From: Oscillospiraceae bacterium | GTDB lineage: Bacteria; Bacillota; Clostridia; Oscillospirales; Oscillospiraceae | Assembly: GCA_016296635.1 (NCBI GenBank) | Contig: JAEDIZ010000001.1 | Span: forward strand, 20,764 to 84,763 | Direction of reading: 5' to 3' | DNA: 64,000 nucleotides | Shown: piece by piece, positions 15,657 to 25,277 of the stretch | Layout: each line of letters begins with the position of its first letter | Numbering within the stretch: position 1 is the stretch's first letter | Translations under genes and position numbers: made by a program | Notes under the pieces: generated by a model | Told to the model about the DNA's origin: nothing | The model's database searches: none | The model's input: only the letters and a program-made list of their open reading frames with translations

Positions 15657-16895
15657 TTATTCCATGGGGCGGATGTAACTCTTTCCGCAGACCTCCATGT
15701 GCCAGACCGGCTGACCCACAAAGAAGGTATCGTTGGTATCGTATTTCCCGCAGCTCATTTCTGCTTGAGCGATGCTGACGCGCAGAGGAGACACGCTCGT
15801 GACCACAGCCTGCGTGCAATCCGTTACCAGAACGATATCAAATGTAAAATCGCCCGTATGATCGATCACGGTGATGCGCGCATTTGCGGGCAGCGCGCTG
15901 AGAATTCCGGCATCTGTCTTGTTAAAGTTATAATAGTATTCTGTCTGCTCCGTCAGCGCAGAGCTGGTTGCCTGCAGCACCTTCTGCAGTTCGTCAGCAG
16001 AAGAGAATGTGTAGTAGATTTCCGACGCATCATAGCAGGGGATGCCGAGAATCTGTCCGCCGCGAACATAGATATCCACGCTGCGGCCAAGCAGAGAAAG
16101 ATCAGTCGAAACTGCGAATTCCTTATGCCCGGCAAGCTTTGTGACCTTCTGCGCAAGTGTTCCGCCGTTATGGGTCAGATCGGCACATTCGTTGCCGGTC
16201 AGCGTTGCCGTGTAGCGGGTCAGATCGAAGCGGATCTCCATATATGCCTTCGGATTCATCAGATCATCCAGCGCGTAGCGCATCAGCCCTTCCTTTTCGG
16301 GCGCCGTGACCTGCGGACATTGCATGGCATTGAAAATCAGCTGGCAGGCATTGTCGCGCGTGATGGGCATCGAGCAGCTTGCGCTGAAGCCGGCATAGAT
16401 GCCGCTTGCCTGCGCATCGTCATTGACATGCTCTACCCATTCGGGGCCGGTATAGCGCTCTGCGCGTTCGCCCAGCGTGACCAGCAGCATTTTTGCCAAC
16501 TCCTGCGCCGTTACGCAGTCCTTCGGGCGGAAATGCCCTTTGCCGTCACCGGCAATGATCTCGCGCGAAGCACAGTAGCCCACATAAGGCGCGGACCAGC
16601 CGTCATCCACATCGCTGAACAGGCGCTGCACCGCAGATGCCTGCTCGCTGTCCGGCGTGCAGAGGATTGTGATGAGCTTTGCCGTTTCTTCTCTTGTGAT
16701 CGTATTTCCCGGGCGGAAGCTTCCGTCCGGATAGCCGGAGATCAGCCCCAGATCCACCAGCATCTGCACGGCGTTTTTGTTCCGGATCTCGCTCTGATCG
16801 GTAAAGCCGGTCGTTTCAATTCCCTGCGCGCCTGCGCAGACCGCCGACATCAGCAATACTGCCAGCGCCAGCAGGACGGTTATGGCTCGTTTCAC
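15657..16895 (-). CDS. SLH-domain surface protein
   Basis: A 412-residue secreted protein. A signal peptide (1-24, ending AGAQG) is followed by two clear S-layer homology repeats (about 30-85 and 93-145, each with the GYPDGSFRPGN or GDGKGHFRPKD signature) and a weaker third (about 148-198). The C-terminal ~210 residues resemble nothing I recognise. SLH repeats anchor proteins to wall polysaccharide. The start is GTG 16895 behind a G-rich ribosome-binding site. It is monocistronic with its own promoter and terminator. Confidence 0.85.
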   Translation of the reverse strand: MKRAITVLLALAVLLMSAVCAGAQGIETTGFTDQSEIRNKNAVQMLVDLGLISGYPDGSFRPGNTITREETAKLITILCTPDSEQASAVQRLFSDVDDGWSAPYVGYCASREIIAGDGKGHFRPKDCVTAQELAKMLLVTLGERAERYTGPEWVEHVNDDAQASGIYAGFSASCSMPITRDNACQLIFNAMQCPQVTAPEKEGLMRYALDDLMNPKAYMEIRFDLTRYTATLTGNECADLTHNGGTLAQKVTKLAGHKEFAVSTDLSLLGRSVDIYVRGGQILGIPCYDASEIYYTFSSADELQKVLQATSSALTEQTEYYYNFNKTDAGILSALPANARITVIDHTGDFTFDIVLVTDCTQAVVTSVSPLRVSIAQAEMSCGKYDTNDTFFVGQPVWHMEVCGKSYIRPME

Positions 16896-16930
16896 GGCAA
16901 AGCCCCCCTTCGTTTATTTGCTTAACTTAC

Positions 16931-16959
16931 AGTATATGCAACCGACATAGCCATTGCAA
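16931..16959 (-). promoter_or_regulatory. Promoter of the SLH gene
   Basis: On the minus strand, TTGCAA (16959-16954), a 17-base spacer and TATACT (16936-16931). Confidence 0.65.
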
Positions 16960-17056
16960 GAACCGGCGGCTACTTGTAACACATTTGTAAAAAACGCCTC
17001 AGTTCTGCAGGGTTTTTGCCGAAATCCGGAACAATTTTTCAGCTGTTTTTTCTGCT

Positions 17057-18334
17057 TCACAAGGGAAGGCCGAACATCGCGTTCTGAAGGCTGAACATGG
17101 CCGTGAAGGGACGCATGAAATTCCACACGCCGAGTCCCCGGAAGCCGTATTCCTGCACCAGCCGGAACTTTGCCAGACACGAACGCGGGTCCTCGAACCA
17201 GACCTCATGTACTGCGCCGAGGCCGTCCGTGTAATTGAAATACGGCGTCTGCGAGACCTCATCAAAGCGGATCTCCGCGCCTGTCTGTACTGCCAGCGCC
17301 GGCGCGGCCTCGTTTCCGATGAGCATCGCCCTCGTCTGCCCGGCCTCATAGGGAAGCGTCCAGTCATAGGCATAGTTCGGAAAGCCCATGAAGATTTTGC
17401 GCGCTGCAATTTCGCTGACGGCATAATCCAGCACCCGTCTGACCGCATTCACCGGCGCCACCGCCATGGGCGGGCCGTAGGTGTAGCCCCATTCATAGGT
17501 CATCAGCAGCACCGCGTCCACCGCCGCGCCGATCTTTGCATAGTCGTGTCCCTCATATAAAATGCCCGGCTGCGCCGCGTAGGTTTTGGGGGCCAGTGCC
17601 GCCAGAAGCTCCGCGCCCGCCGCGTTGACCGCCGGGCGCAGATACCCGAGAAAGTCCGCGTACTTCTGTGCATTCTCCGCGCCCAAAAATTCAAAGTCCA
17701 CATCCACGCCCGCATAGCCGCGCCGCCGGACAGTCTGCACGATCTGATCGCGCAGCGTCTGCTGCGCCGCCGGATTGGCAAACAGGGCCTCCGCCCGCTG
17801 GGCGGAAAAGCCGCCGCTTTCCGTCAGCGTGGAAAGATGCAGAAATTTTCCGACCTCATACTGCTGCGCCAGCATCTCGGCGGCGGCAGCCTGCGGATCG
17901 ATCAGCTGCCCGGCTTCCGTAAAGCCGTATGTAAACGGGATCAACCATGTCGCATAGGGAAGAATCTCTCTGAGCACCGCGGCATCGGCGAAGGGATAGA
18001 CATAGCCGGAGAGCTCCAGCGGCGTATCGCCGGTGCGCTCCAGCCGCGTCACAAGCACCTGCCCGGGATAGATCGTCTGCGTGCCGCGCAGATTCGGGTT
18101 CAGCCGCCAAAGCTCCTTTACCTGCACATCCGCCTGCCGCGCAACCGCAAGAAGCGTATCGCCCGGCTGCACCGTATAGGTTTCCAGCGGTGTAAGGATC
18201 AGAAGGCATTGCCCCACCGCCAGCCGGTAGGGCTCCGTCAGTCCGTTATATCGGGAAATCAGCCCGGGCGTCAGCGAAAACTGCCTTGCCACGGAATATA
18301 AGGTATCGCCCTCGCGCACCACATATAATTCCAA
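17057..18334 (-). CDS. LysM + GH18 glycosidase (SleL/YaaH type)
   Basis: A 425-residue protein with two LysM repeats (about 3-47 and 52-97) followed by a glycoside hydrolase 18 barrel. The catalytic DxDxE signature is present as GVDVDFEF. This layout is that of SleL/YaaH, the N-acetylglucosaminidase that digests spore cortex during germination; there is no signal peptide, as is usual for these spore enzymes. Start TTG 18334 has AGAGGTG 6 bases upstream; the GTG at 18343 sits inside that site and is less likely. Confidence 0.85.
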   Translation of the reverse strand: MELYVVREGDTLYSVARQFSLTPGLISRYNGLTEPYRLAVGQCLLILTPLETYTVQPGDTLLAVARQADVQVKELWRLNPNLRGTQTIYPGQVLVTRLERTGDTPLELSGYVYPFADAAVLREILPYATWLIPFTYGFTEAGQLIDPQAAAAEMLAQQYEVGKFLHLSTLTESGGFSAQRAEALFANPAAQQTLRDQIVQTVRRRGYAGVDVDFEFLGAENAQKYADFLGYLRPAVNAAGAELLAALAPKTYAAQPGILYEGHDYAKIGAAVDAVLLMTYEWGYTYGPPMAVAPVNAVRRVLDYAVSEIAARKIFMGFPNYAYDWTLPYEAGQTRAMLIGNEAAPALAVQTGAEIRFDEVSQTPYFNYTDGLGAVHEVWFEDPRSCLAKFRLVQEYGFRGLGVWNFMRPFTAMFSLQNAMFGLPL

Positions 18335-18431
18335 ATAAATCACCTCTATGTATCACACTATGCTGCACGGCGCGCTTGTGTTCCGACTTCATGTGTGCTA
18401 CATTGAAAAAAATATCCGCGGAGGTTTTCTT

Positions 18432-19106
18432 ATGGATACGACAAAACTCGGCGCATGGCAGACCTTGCTTTCGGAGGAACTGCGCAAACCGTATTTTGAA
18501 GCGCTCTGCGCCCGTGTGGATGAGGCCTATCAGACCGCGGCGGTCTTTCCGCCGGAAGAGGAGCTGTTTTCGGCGTTTTCTCTGACACCGCCGGAAAAGG
18601 TGAAGGTTGTCATTTTAGGGCAGGATCCCTACCATGAGCCGCGGCAGGCCCACGGGCTTGCATTTTCCGTCAGAAACGGCACGAAGCTGCCGCCCTCGCT
18701 GCAAAATATTTTTAAGGAGCTTTCCTCCGATCTCGGCGTCGAGCCGCCCGCTTCCGGTGATCTGACCGGCTGGGCAGAGCAGGGCGTTTTCCTTCTGAAC
18801 TCCGTTTTGAGCGTGGAAAGCGGGAAGGCCAACAGCCATAAGGATTTTGGCTGGCAGGTTTTTACAGACGCCGTGGTCGATGCCATCGCCTCGCTGCCGC
18901 AGCCCGTAGCCTTTGTCCTGTGGGGCTCGCAGGCGCAGAAAAAGGCTGCCGCCGCAGGAAATTCCGCTTATCCTCGGCTTGTTCTGCAATCTGTACATCC
19001 GAGTCCTTTGAGCGCCTACCGCGGCTTTTTCGGCAGCTGCCCGTTCTCGAGAATCAATGACTTCCTGACGCGCAATGGCTGCAGTCCCATTCGCTGGACG
19101 GTCTGA
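18432..19106 (+). CDS. ung: Uracil-DNA glycosylase
   Basis: A 224-residue family 1 UDG that removes uracil from DNA. The water-activating GQDPYHEPRQAHG motif and the DNA-intercalating HPSPLSAYRGF loop are both intact. The length is typical. ATG 18432 has GGAGG 8 bases upstream; the frame extends 28 codons further, but those are not conserved-looking. Confidence 0.97.
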   Translation: MDTTKLGAWQTLLSEELRKPYFEALCARVDEAYQTAAVFPPEEELFSAFSLTPPEKVKVVILGQDPYHEPRQAHGLAFSVRNGTKLPPSLQNIFKELSSDLGVEPPASGDLTGWAEQGVFLLNSVLSVESGKANSHKDFGWQVFTDAVVDAIASLPQPVAFVLWGSQAQKKAAAAGNSAYPRLVLQSVHPSPLSAYRGFFGSCPFSRINDFLTRNGCSPIRWTV

Positions 19107-19199
19107 AACAGAATTGTCCGGGTTTCGGAACCTAACTTTTTGTAAGCAAATCAAACAGAAATTTTGTGAGAAAAAACCGTATTTTATCGATAAAAAAGG

Positions 19200-19228
19200 T
19201 TGAAATCTTTTCTGTTTTGTCATAGAAT
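19200..19228 (+). promoter_or_regulatory. trmL promoter
   Basis: TTGAAA (19200-19205), a 17-base spacer and TAGAAT (19223-19228), 39 bases before the start, in an AT-rich spacer. Confidence 0.65.
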
Positions 19229-19267
19229 AAGCGTACTTTGTTTTTGCGCGGCAGAAAGGAAAATATC

Positions 19268-19753
19268 ATGCTGCATATCGTTCTGCACGAGCCGGAAATC
19301 CCTGCCAATACCGGCAACATCGCCCGTACCTGCGCCGCCACCGGAAGCGTCCTGCATCTGATCAAGCCGCTGGGCTTCGATATTTCGGATAAAGCCGTTA
19401 AGCGCGCCGGGCTGGACTACTGGCATTTGGTGGATGTCCGCGTCTATGAAAACCTCGGTGACTTTTTCGCGAAAAACGAGGTTTCCTGCCTGCGGCTTTT
19501 CTCCACGAAGGCACCCCGCAGCTATGCCGAGGCGGATTATCCGGACGGCTGTTTTCTCTTTTTCGGCAAGGAAACAAAGGGCCTGCCGGAGGACTTTCTG
19601 GCGGCGCATTACGATGACTGTGTGCGTATTCCCATCCGCGCCGAAGCGCGCAGTCTGAATCTCAGCAATTCCGTCGCCGTCGGCGTTTTTGAGGCGCTGC
19701 GTCAGCAGGATTTTCCCCACCTGCAGGAGCAGGGAAAAATGGTAAACTGGTAA
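19268..19753 (+). CDS. trmL: tRNA (cytidine(34)-2'-O)-methyltransferase TrmL
   Basis: A 161-residue SPOUT methyltransferase that modifies the wobble base of leucine tRNAs. The knot motifs are visible: NTGNIARTCAATG near the N-terminus, FFGKETKGLP in the middle and ARSLNLSNSVAVGVFEALRQ at the C-terminus. ATG 19268 has AGAAAGG 9 bases upstream; an in-frame upstream ATG at 19238 lies too close to the promoter. Only 54 bases separate it from pgk. Confidence 0.93.
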   Translation: MLHIVLHEPEIPANTGNIARTCAATGSVLHLIKPLGFDISDKAVKRAGLDYWHLVDVRVYENLGDFFAKNEVSCLRLFSTKAPRSYAEADYPDGCFLFFGKETKGLPEDFLAAHYDDCVRIPIRAEARSLNLSNSVAVGVFEALRQQDFPHLQEQGKMVNW

Positions 19754-19807
19754 TCAAGTCATAAACAACTGGCCCTGCCAGAATCGATATGAAAAAGGAG
19801 ATTCTTT

Positions 19808-21082
19808 ATGAATTACAACAAGAAGTCCGTTGAAGATATCGCCGTAGCCGGTAAGCGCGTGCTTTGCCGCTGCGACTTCAATGTCCCCACCAAAGCAGGT
19901 GTCATCACCTCGGACAAGCGCATCGTGGCAGCGATGCCCACCATCGAATACCTCGTCAAGAACGGCGCCCGCGTCATTCTCTGCTCCCATATGGGCAAGC
20001 CCGAACCCAACTTTGAAAAGTGGGTCAAGAAGCAGACCGAAAAGGGCAAGGCTCCCGAAGAGCTGACCAAGGAGAACTGGGAAAAGGCAATGGCCAAGCT
20101 GACGCTGGCTCCCGTTGCAAAGCGCCTTTCCGAGCTGCTGGGCAAGGAAGTCAAGATGGCTTCTGACGTTGTCGGCGAAAGCGCCAAGGAACTGGCTGCT
20201 TCTCTGCAGGACGGCGATGTGATGCTGCTGGAGAACACCCGTTTTGAAAAGGGCGAGACCAAGAACGATCCCGAGCTTTCCAGGAAGCTCGCTTCCATGG
20301 CTGACATCTTCGTGAACGATGCCTTCGGCACCGCACACCGTGCTCATGCCACCACCGCCGGCGTTGCAGATTATCTCCCGGCAGTCTGCGGCTATCTGGT
20401 CGAGAAGGAAGTTTCCATCATGGGCAAGGCTCTGGCCGATCCCGAGCGTCCCTTCGTTGCCATTCTCGGCGGCGCAAAGGTTTCCGACAAGCTGAACGTT
20501 ATCAACAACCTTCTGGAGAAGGTCGATACCCTCGTCATCGGCGGCGGCATGGCTTACACCTTCCTGGCTGCCAAGGGCTACGGCATCGGTCAGTCTCTGT
20601 TTGATGCAGAAAAGGTTGACTACTGCAAGGAAATGATGGCAAAGGCCGAGGCCAAGGGCGTCAAACTGCTTCTGCCCGTTGACACCGTCATCACCGACCA
20701 CTTCCCCGATCCCATCGACGGCGAGATCGAATGCTGCACCGTAGATGCCGACAAGATCCCGGCTGACAAGATGGGCATGGACATCGGCGAAAAGACCCGC
20801 GAACTGTACTACGAGGCTGTTAAGGCTGCAAAGACCGTTGTATGGAACGGCCCCATGGGCGTGTTTGAGAACCCGACGCTGGCAAAGGGCACCATCGCAG
20901 TCGCACAGGCTCTGGCTGATTCTTCCGCAACCACCATCGTCGGCGGCGGCGACAGCGCAGCTGCATGCGAACAGCTCGGCTTTGCTGACAAGATCACCCA
21001 CATTTCCACCGGCGGCGGCGCTTCTCTGGAATTCCTCGAGGGTCTGGAGCTGCCCGGCATCGCCTGCCTGCAGGATAAGTAA
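19808..21082 (+). CDS. pgk: Phosphoglycerate kinase
   Basis: A 424-residue glycolytic kinase that makes ATP and 3-phosphoglycerate from 1,3-bisphosphoglycerate. Seen are the N-terminal substrate region ([11 protein letters not shown]), the basic-patch HMGKP motif and the C-terminal nucleotide-loop GGGDSAAA. Length and order are standard. AAAAGGAG precedes ATG 19808. It is paired with tpiA downstream. Confidence 0.98.
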   Translation: MNYNKKSVEDIAVAGKRVLCRCDFNVPTKAGVITSDKRIVAAMPTIEYLVKNGARVILCSHMGKPEPNFEKWVKKQTEKGKAPEELTKENWEKAMAKLTLAPVAKRLSELLGKEVKMASDVVGESAKELAASLQDGDVMLLENTRFEKGETKNDPELSRKLASMADIFVNDAFGTAHRAHATTAGVADYLPAVCGYLVEKEVSIMGKALADPERPFVAILGGAKVSDKLNVINNLLEKVDTLVIGGGMAYTFLAAKGYGIGQSLFDAEKVDYCKEMMAKAEAKGVKLLLPVDTVITDHFPDPIDGEIECCTVDADKIPADKMGMDIGEKTRELYYEAVKAAKTVVWNGPMGVFENPTLAKGTIAVAQALADSSATTIVGGGDSAAACEQLGFADKITHISTGGGASLEFLEGLELPGIACLQDK

Positions 21083-21091
21083 GAAAAAAGC

Positions 21092-21116
21092 AGAGGGCGG
21101 ACTTCTGCCGCCCTCT
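21092..21116 (+). other. Hairpin between pgk and tpiA
   Basis: A 9-bp perfect stem AGAGGGCGG / CCGCCCTCT with a 7-base loop but no T-run on the plus strand. It is better seen as an intercistronic stability or processing hairpin than a terminator. Confidence 0.5.
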
Positions 21117-21152
21117 AATCAAAAAAGAGTATAGATTTAGGAGAACATTATC

Positions 21153-21929
21153 ATGAACCGTAAATACCGTAAGACCGTGATTGCCGGCAACTGGAAGATG
21201 AACAAGACCCCTTCCGAAACCAAGGCCTTCATGCAGGATTTTAAAGCCATTATGCCCAAGGGCCGCTGGTGCGATGTTGCGCTGTGCGTTCCCGCTGTCT
21301 GCATTCCCGCTGCTGTTCGTGCCATGCGCGAGACCAGAGTCGGCATCGGCGCAGAAAACTGCAATGCCAATGCTTCCGGCGCATATACCGGTGAGATCGC
21401 TGCCAATATGCTCGTTGACGCAGGCTGCAAGTATGTCATTCTCGGCCACTCCGAGCGTCGCGCCATGGGCGAAACCGACGCTGATGTGAACGCAAAGGTG
21501 CATACCGCTCTGGAAAACGGCCTCGTTCCCATCATGTGCGTGGGCGAAAGCCTCGAGCAGCGTGAGACCGGCATCACCGCCGAGTGGATCGCCATGCAGA
21601 TCAAGGCGGGCTTAGCCGGCATCGGCGAGGACAAGATCCGCAAGATGATCATTGCCTACGAACCCATCTGGGCCATCGGCACCGGCAAGACCGCTACCCC
21701 TGAGCAGGCCGAGGAAGTCTGCGAGAGCATCCGTACCGTCATCCGCAAGCTCTACGGCGCAAAGATCGCAAGAGCTATCTCCATCCTCTACGGCGGCTCC
21801 ATGAACGAAAAGAACGCTTACGATCTGCTGGCGCAGCCCGACATCGACGGCGGCCTCATCGGCGGCGCATCTCTCGTTCCCGAAAAGTTCGTCAAGATCA
21901 TCGAAGCTGCAAATCAGCCCATCGCCTGA
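21153..21929 (+). CDS. tpiA: Triosephosphate isomerase
   Basis: A 258-residue TIM-barrel enzyme interconverting glyceraldehyde-3-phosphate and dihydroxyacetone phosphate. The catalytic Lys is in GNWKMNKT, His in GHSERR and Glu in AYEPIWAIGTGK, and the phosphate loop LYGGSMN is present. It follows pgk by 70 bases and is probably co-transcribed with it. Confidence 0.98.
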   Translation: MNRKYRKTVIAGNWKMNKTPSETKAFMQDFKAIMPKGRWCDVALCVPAVCIPAAVRAMRETRVGIGAENCNANASGAYTGEIAANMLVDAGCKYVILGHSERRAMGETDADVNAKVHTALENGLVPIMCVGESLEQRETGITAEWIAMQIKAGLAGIGEDKIRKMIIAYEPIWAIGTGKTATPEQAEEVCESIRTVIRKLYGAKIARAISILYGGSMNEKNAYDLLAQPDIDGGLIGGASLVPEKFVKIIEAANQPIA

Positions 21930-21944
21930 TCTTTCATAAAATGC

Positions 21945-21970
21945 AAACCGGGCAGCATGCTGCCCGGTTT
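21945..21970 (+). terminator. tpiA terminator
   Basis: AAACCGGGCAGCA and TGCTGCCCGGTTT form a perfect palindrome followed by TT. Confidence 0.85.
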
Positions 21971-21997
21971 TTCTGTATGCGGAAATCACGAAACGCA

Positions 21998-22026
21998 TTG
22001 ACGAAGCGGCGGCGGCAGGATATAAT
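21998..22026 (+). promoter_or_regulatory. Promoter of the CapA-like gene
   Basis: TTGACG (21998-22003), a 17-base spacer and TATAAT (22021-22026). Confidence 0.8.
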
Positions 22027-22070
22027 CAGAAAAGCATACAGAAAAAATTCCTTTTTCAGGAGGTTTCAAT

Positions 22071-23435
22071 ATGAAATACGCCAATCAGATCGCAAAGGAA
22101 ACCATCGACAAGCTCTCCGCCATGGCAGACGCCGATCCCGAACGGTTCAAGAAGCCCCATCATCAGGTCGGCCCTTTCAAACCCAGAGACGATACCGAAT
22201 TCTGGTGCTACAAGTGCTGGGTCAACCAGCTGGAGGTCCCTGAGGATGGCTATGATCTGAAGCCCTTCTTTGAAAACATGGATCTGCATTTCGATCTGCC
22301 GGAAGGCTTCGTTCCGGAAAAGACGCTCTCTCTCAGCCACGCCAGCGACCTGATGGCGGTGGACTGCATCAATGACGATTATACGCCCCACATCTTTGAC
22401 GATATCCGCGATTTCTATCTGACCGCCGATCTGCCCACGGCGAACTTAGAGAGCTGCGTTTACACCGAAGCTCCCTTCGGCCGCAATCAGCCGCCTGTGA
22501 AGCCCGGCGAAACCAAGACCAAGGCCAGCCCCCGCATGAACACCAGCACCGGCATGCTGGACAAGTTCGTGAATGCCGGCATCAAGTATTTCTCCATGGC
22601 CAACAACCACTGCTTCGACTACGATGAGGTCGGTCTCATCGCCACCTACAACGAGCTGGAAAAGCGCGGCGTTGCCCATTCCGGCACCAACATCCGTCCC
22701 GAGGACTACGGCAGCGTTCTCGTCATGGAAATGAACGGCATCAAGGTTGCACAGCTCTCCTCCACCTTCGACATCAACGGCCGCGAATGTAATACGCCGT
22801 GGATGATCGACCGCGTGGGTTACTGCGACAATCCCGCCAACATCGACTTCATCAAAATGCAGGTGCGCAAGGCAAAAGAGCAGGGCGCAGACCTCATCAT
22901 TCTCCATGCGCATTGGGGCTGGGAATTTGAGATGTATCCCCGCGGCTGCACCGTAGAGCTGGGCCATAAGCTGGCGGAGCTGGGCATCGATGTCATCGTC
23001 GGCACCCATCCGCATGTCACGCAGCCCATGGAAAAGTACATTTGGAACGACAATGGCACCGAGCGCCAGACCCTCATTTTCTACTCCCTCGGCGATTTTG
23101 TCAGCTACCATCCCGTCAGCCACAACAGCCGCGTCACCTTCGTTGCAAGGTATAATGCCGTCAAGGGCAAGCTGAACGGAGAAGACCGTACCCTCGTCAC
23201 CGACCTGCAGATCCTGCCGCTTTACATTCTGGCAGCTGCCGACGAGAACGAGGATTATGATTTCCGCGTACTGCGTCTTTCCACGGTGCTGAACGACAAG
23301 CCCGACGAAAACGGAAAGTATCAGTACGGTCTGTGCGACTGGGAGCGCGAGGATCTGCCCCGGATCCGGGAAAAGATCCTGCACGGCATCATTCTGCCGA
23401 AGAAGTGCGATTATCTTCTTGCGGAGCAGGTCTGA
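22071..23435 (+). CDS. CapA-family (PGA_cap) metallophosphoesterase-like protein
   Basis: A 454-residue protein of the CapA / poly-gamma-glutamate capsule family, a metallophosphatase fold. Family motifs appear in order: ANLESCV, ANNHCFDYDE, HAHWGWEFE, GTHPHVTQPME and YSLGDFVSYH. Unlike most CapA proteins it has no signal peptide or lipobox and begins with a soluble helix. No capB/capC genes are near, so a capsule role is unsupported. GGAGG lies before ATG 22071, and a terminator hairpin follows. Confidence 0.82.
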   Translation: MKYANQIAKETIDKLSAMADADPERFKKPHHQVGPFKPRDDTEFWCYKCWVNQLEVPEDGYDLKPFFENMDLHFDLPEGFVPEKTLSLSHASDLMAVDCINDDYTPHIFDDIRDFYLTADLPTANLESCVYTEAPFGRNQPPVKPGETKTKASPRMNTSTGMLDKFVNAGIKYFSMANNHCFDYDEVGLIATYNELEKRGVAHSGTNIRPEDYGSVLVMEMNGIKVAQLSSTFDINGRECNTPWMIDRVGYCDNPANIDFIKMQVRKAKEQGADLIILHAHWGWEFEMYPRGCTVELGHKLAELGIDVIVGTHPHVTQPMEKYIWNDNGTERQTLIFYSLGDFVSYHPVSHNSRVTFVARYNAVKGKLNGEDRTLVTDLQILPLYILAAADENEDYDFRVLRLSTVLNDKPDENGKYQYGLCDWEREDLPRIREKILHGIILPKKCDYLLAEQV

Positions 23436-23461
23436 CCGTCATTATTGCGATCGATTCTTTC

Positions 23462-23498
23462 AGCGGAGCGGGTACTGCGGTATCCGCTCCGCTTTTTT
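23462..23498 (+). terminator. Terminator after the CapA-like gene
   Basis: AGCGGAGCGG and CCGCTCCGCT form a 10-bp stem followed by TTTTTT. Confidence 0.85.
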
Positions 23499-23519
23499 CT
23501 CAAAAACGATTGACGCGTA

Positions 23520-23528
23520 TGCTATAAT
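23520..23528 (+). promoter_or_regulatory. Extended -10 for the DUF2156 operon
   Basis: TGC-TATAAT is a consensus extended -10 located 28 bases before the ATG; no good -35 is visible. Confidence 0.5.
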
Positions 23529-23555
23529 AGAGAAAAAACTTTTTTCGAGGCATCT

Positions 23556-24458
23556 ATGCTGGAGTTTCATCCGCTTTCCCCGCATGACCGCGAGGCCGTG
23601 CTTCCGTTCCTGCGCCGTGCCCCATCCTTTGGCACGGAATACAATTTCTGCAATATGCTCTTTTGGGCGCGCTTTTACGGCGAGATCTGCATCACCGGCA
23701 GCTTTGTCACGCAGATGAACCGGCATGATGACGCGCTCTGGTATCTGTTCCCGGCCTGCATCGGTGATGTGCGCGAAGCGCTGGAGACCATCATGGCCGA
23801 CTGCCGCGAGCGCGGGACGCATCTTCGTCTTTACGGCATTGGCGCGCAGGCCAAAGAGGCGCTGGATACTTTCTTCCCCGGCAGATTCGTCTGCACGCAG
23901 ATCCGAAGCGCCGCGGACTACATCTATTCCCTTCCCGCCATGTGTACGCTGCAGGGCCGGAAACTCCAGTCCAAGCGGAACTTCTGCAACCGCTTTGAAA
24001 AGGAGCATCCGAACTGGCGCACGGAACCCGTGACCGGGCAGAATCTTTCCCTCTGCCGCACGATCTATGAAAGCTGGGGAACCGGTCATGACATCGTCCG
24101 CGGGCTGCAGGGAGAACGGCAGGCGCTGACGACCTGCTTTGACCATTTTGAGAAGCTGGGTATGGATGGTCTGCTGCTTTTTGACGGCGATTCGCCGCTG
24201 GCCTTCACCATCGGCAGCCGGACAAATTCGCAGGCGTTCGATGTGCATTTTGAAAAGGCACCTGCCGATGTTCCCGGCGCCTATCCCATGATCTGCCGGG
24301 AGTTTTCCCGCTATCTTGCGCAGAAATATCCCGAACTCTTATATCTCAACCGGGAGGATGACATGGGCGAGGAAAATCTTCGTCAGGCTAAGCTGGCCTA
24401 TCATCCCGCATTTCTGCTTGAAAAATCTGTTGCCGATTATCAGGAGGATATCCTATGA
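23556..24458 (+). CDS. DUF2156 (phosphatidylglycerol lysyltransferase-fold) protein
   Basis: A 300-residue soluble protein matching DUF2156, the double-GNAT-type domain also found at the C-terminus of MprF. It begins with FHPLSPHDREAV and ends with a conserved-looking REDDMGEENLRQAKLAYHPA stretch. Aminoacyl transfer is possible by fold, but no substrate can be stated. Its stop overlaps the next start by 4 bases (ATGA), so it is coupled to a GNAT gene. Confidence 0.8.
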   Translation: MLEFHPLSPHDREAVLPFLRRAPSFGTEYNFCNMLFWARFYGEICITGSFVTQMNRHDDALWYLFPACIGDVREALETIMADCRERGTHLRLYGIGAQAKEALDTFFPGRFVCTQIRSAADYIYSLPAMCTLQGRKLQSKRNFCNRFEKEHPNWRTEPVTGQNLSLCRTIYESWGTGHDIVRGLQGERQALTTCFDHFEKLGMDGLLLFDGDSPLAFTIGSRTNSQAFDVHFEKAPADVPGAYPMICREFSRYLAQKYPELLYLNREDDMGEENLRQAKLAYHPAFLLEKSVADYQEDIL

Positions 24459-25246
24459 GATTCCGCAAGCTCAATCCCAATGACATTCCCCAGCTGAAGG
24501 CGCTCTGGAAGCAGGGCTTCGGCGATTCCGATGAAGATATTCAGAAATTCTTCAATACCGTCTGGCCGAATGCCGGCGGCTTCTGCGCAGACGAGGAGGG
24601 CAAGCTGCTTGCCATGGTCTTTGCGCTGCCCGTGACGCTGGCGCAGGCCGGTGAAACAAAAAAGGCCGTCTATCTCTATGCGCTGACCACCCACGAACGC
24701 TGCCGCCGGCAGGGCATCTGCAAAAAGCTGCTGGCCTACGCGGAGAAGGAACTGAAGAAAAAGTACGTCTCCTGTATGCTGCTGGTGCCTGCCAGCGATC
24801 AGCTTGCCGTCTACTATGAAGGCCTCGGCTTCACGCAGACGCCCTCTGTTCAGCTCATGGACATGCAGGAGCAGAAACCGGCAGGCGAAGCGCAGGAGAT
24901 CTCCGCACAGGCCTATGCCGGTCTGCGCGAAACGATTCTGTTTGAGATCCCCCATGTGCAGTATGACAAGACGCTTCTTGACTACGAGGCCTGCCACTAT
25001 AAATTCTATCAGCTGCAGATCGCCAACAGTTTCGGCTGCGCGGCCGTCTGCGCAAAGGACGGCGGCTGCGTGGTGGACGAGCTGCTGCCGGATGCCGCCT
25101 TCCTGCCCGCACTGGCCACCGTTATTCCGACAGACCGCTGGTATGTCAAGTGCCCCGGTCAGACGAATGCCTTTGCCATGGTCAAATGGCTGGATGAGGA
25201 AGACCCGGCTTACAGTCCCATGTATCTGGCCTTTGCCTTTGATTGA
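24455..25246 (+). CDS. GNAT-family N-acetyltransferase
   Basis: A 263-residue protein. Residues ~1-140 form a GNAT domain with the acetyl-CoA motif RRQGICKKLLAYAEKEL. The C-terminal ~115 residues are an extra domain of unknown role, similar in layout to Eis-like proteins. The substrate is unknown. It is translationally coupled to the upstream DUF2156 gene, which suggests a joint function. Confidence 0.85.
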   Translation: MRFRKLNPNDIPQLKALWKQGFGDSDEDIQKFFNTVWPNAGGFCADEEGKLLAMVFALPVTLAQAGETKKAVYLYALTTHERCRRQGICKKLLAYAEKELKKKYVSCMLLVPASDQLAVYYEGLGFTQTPSVQLMDMQEQKPAGEAQEISAQAYAGLRETILFEIPHVQYDKTLLDYEACHYKFYQLQIANSFGCAAVCAKDGGCVVDELLPDAAFLPALATVIPTDRWYVKCPGQTNAFAMVKWLDEEDPAYSPMYLAFAFD

Positions 25247-25277
25247 CGGCTGCACACAGCGTGTGATAATATAAAAA

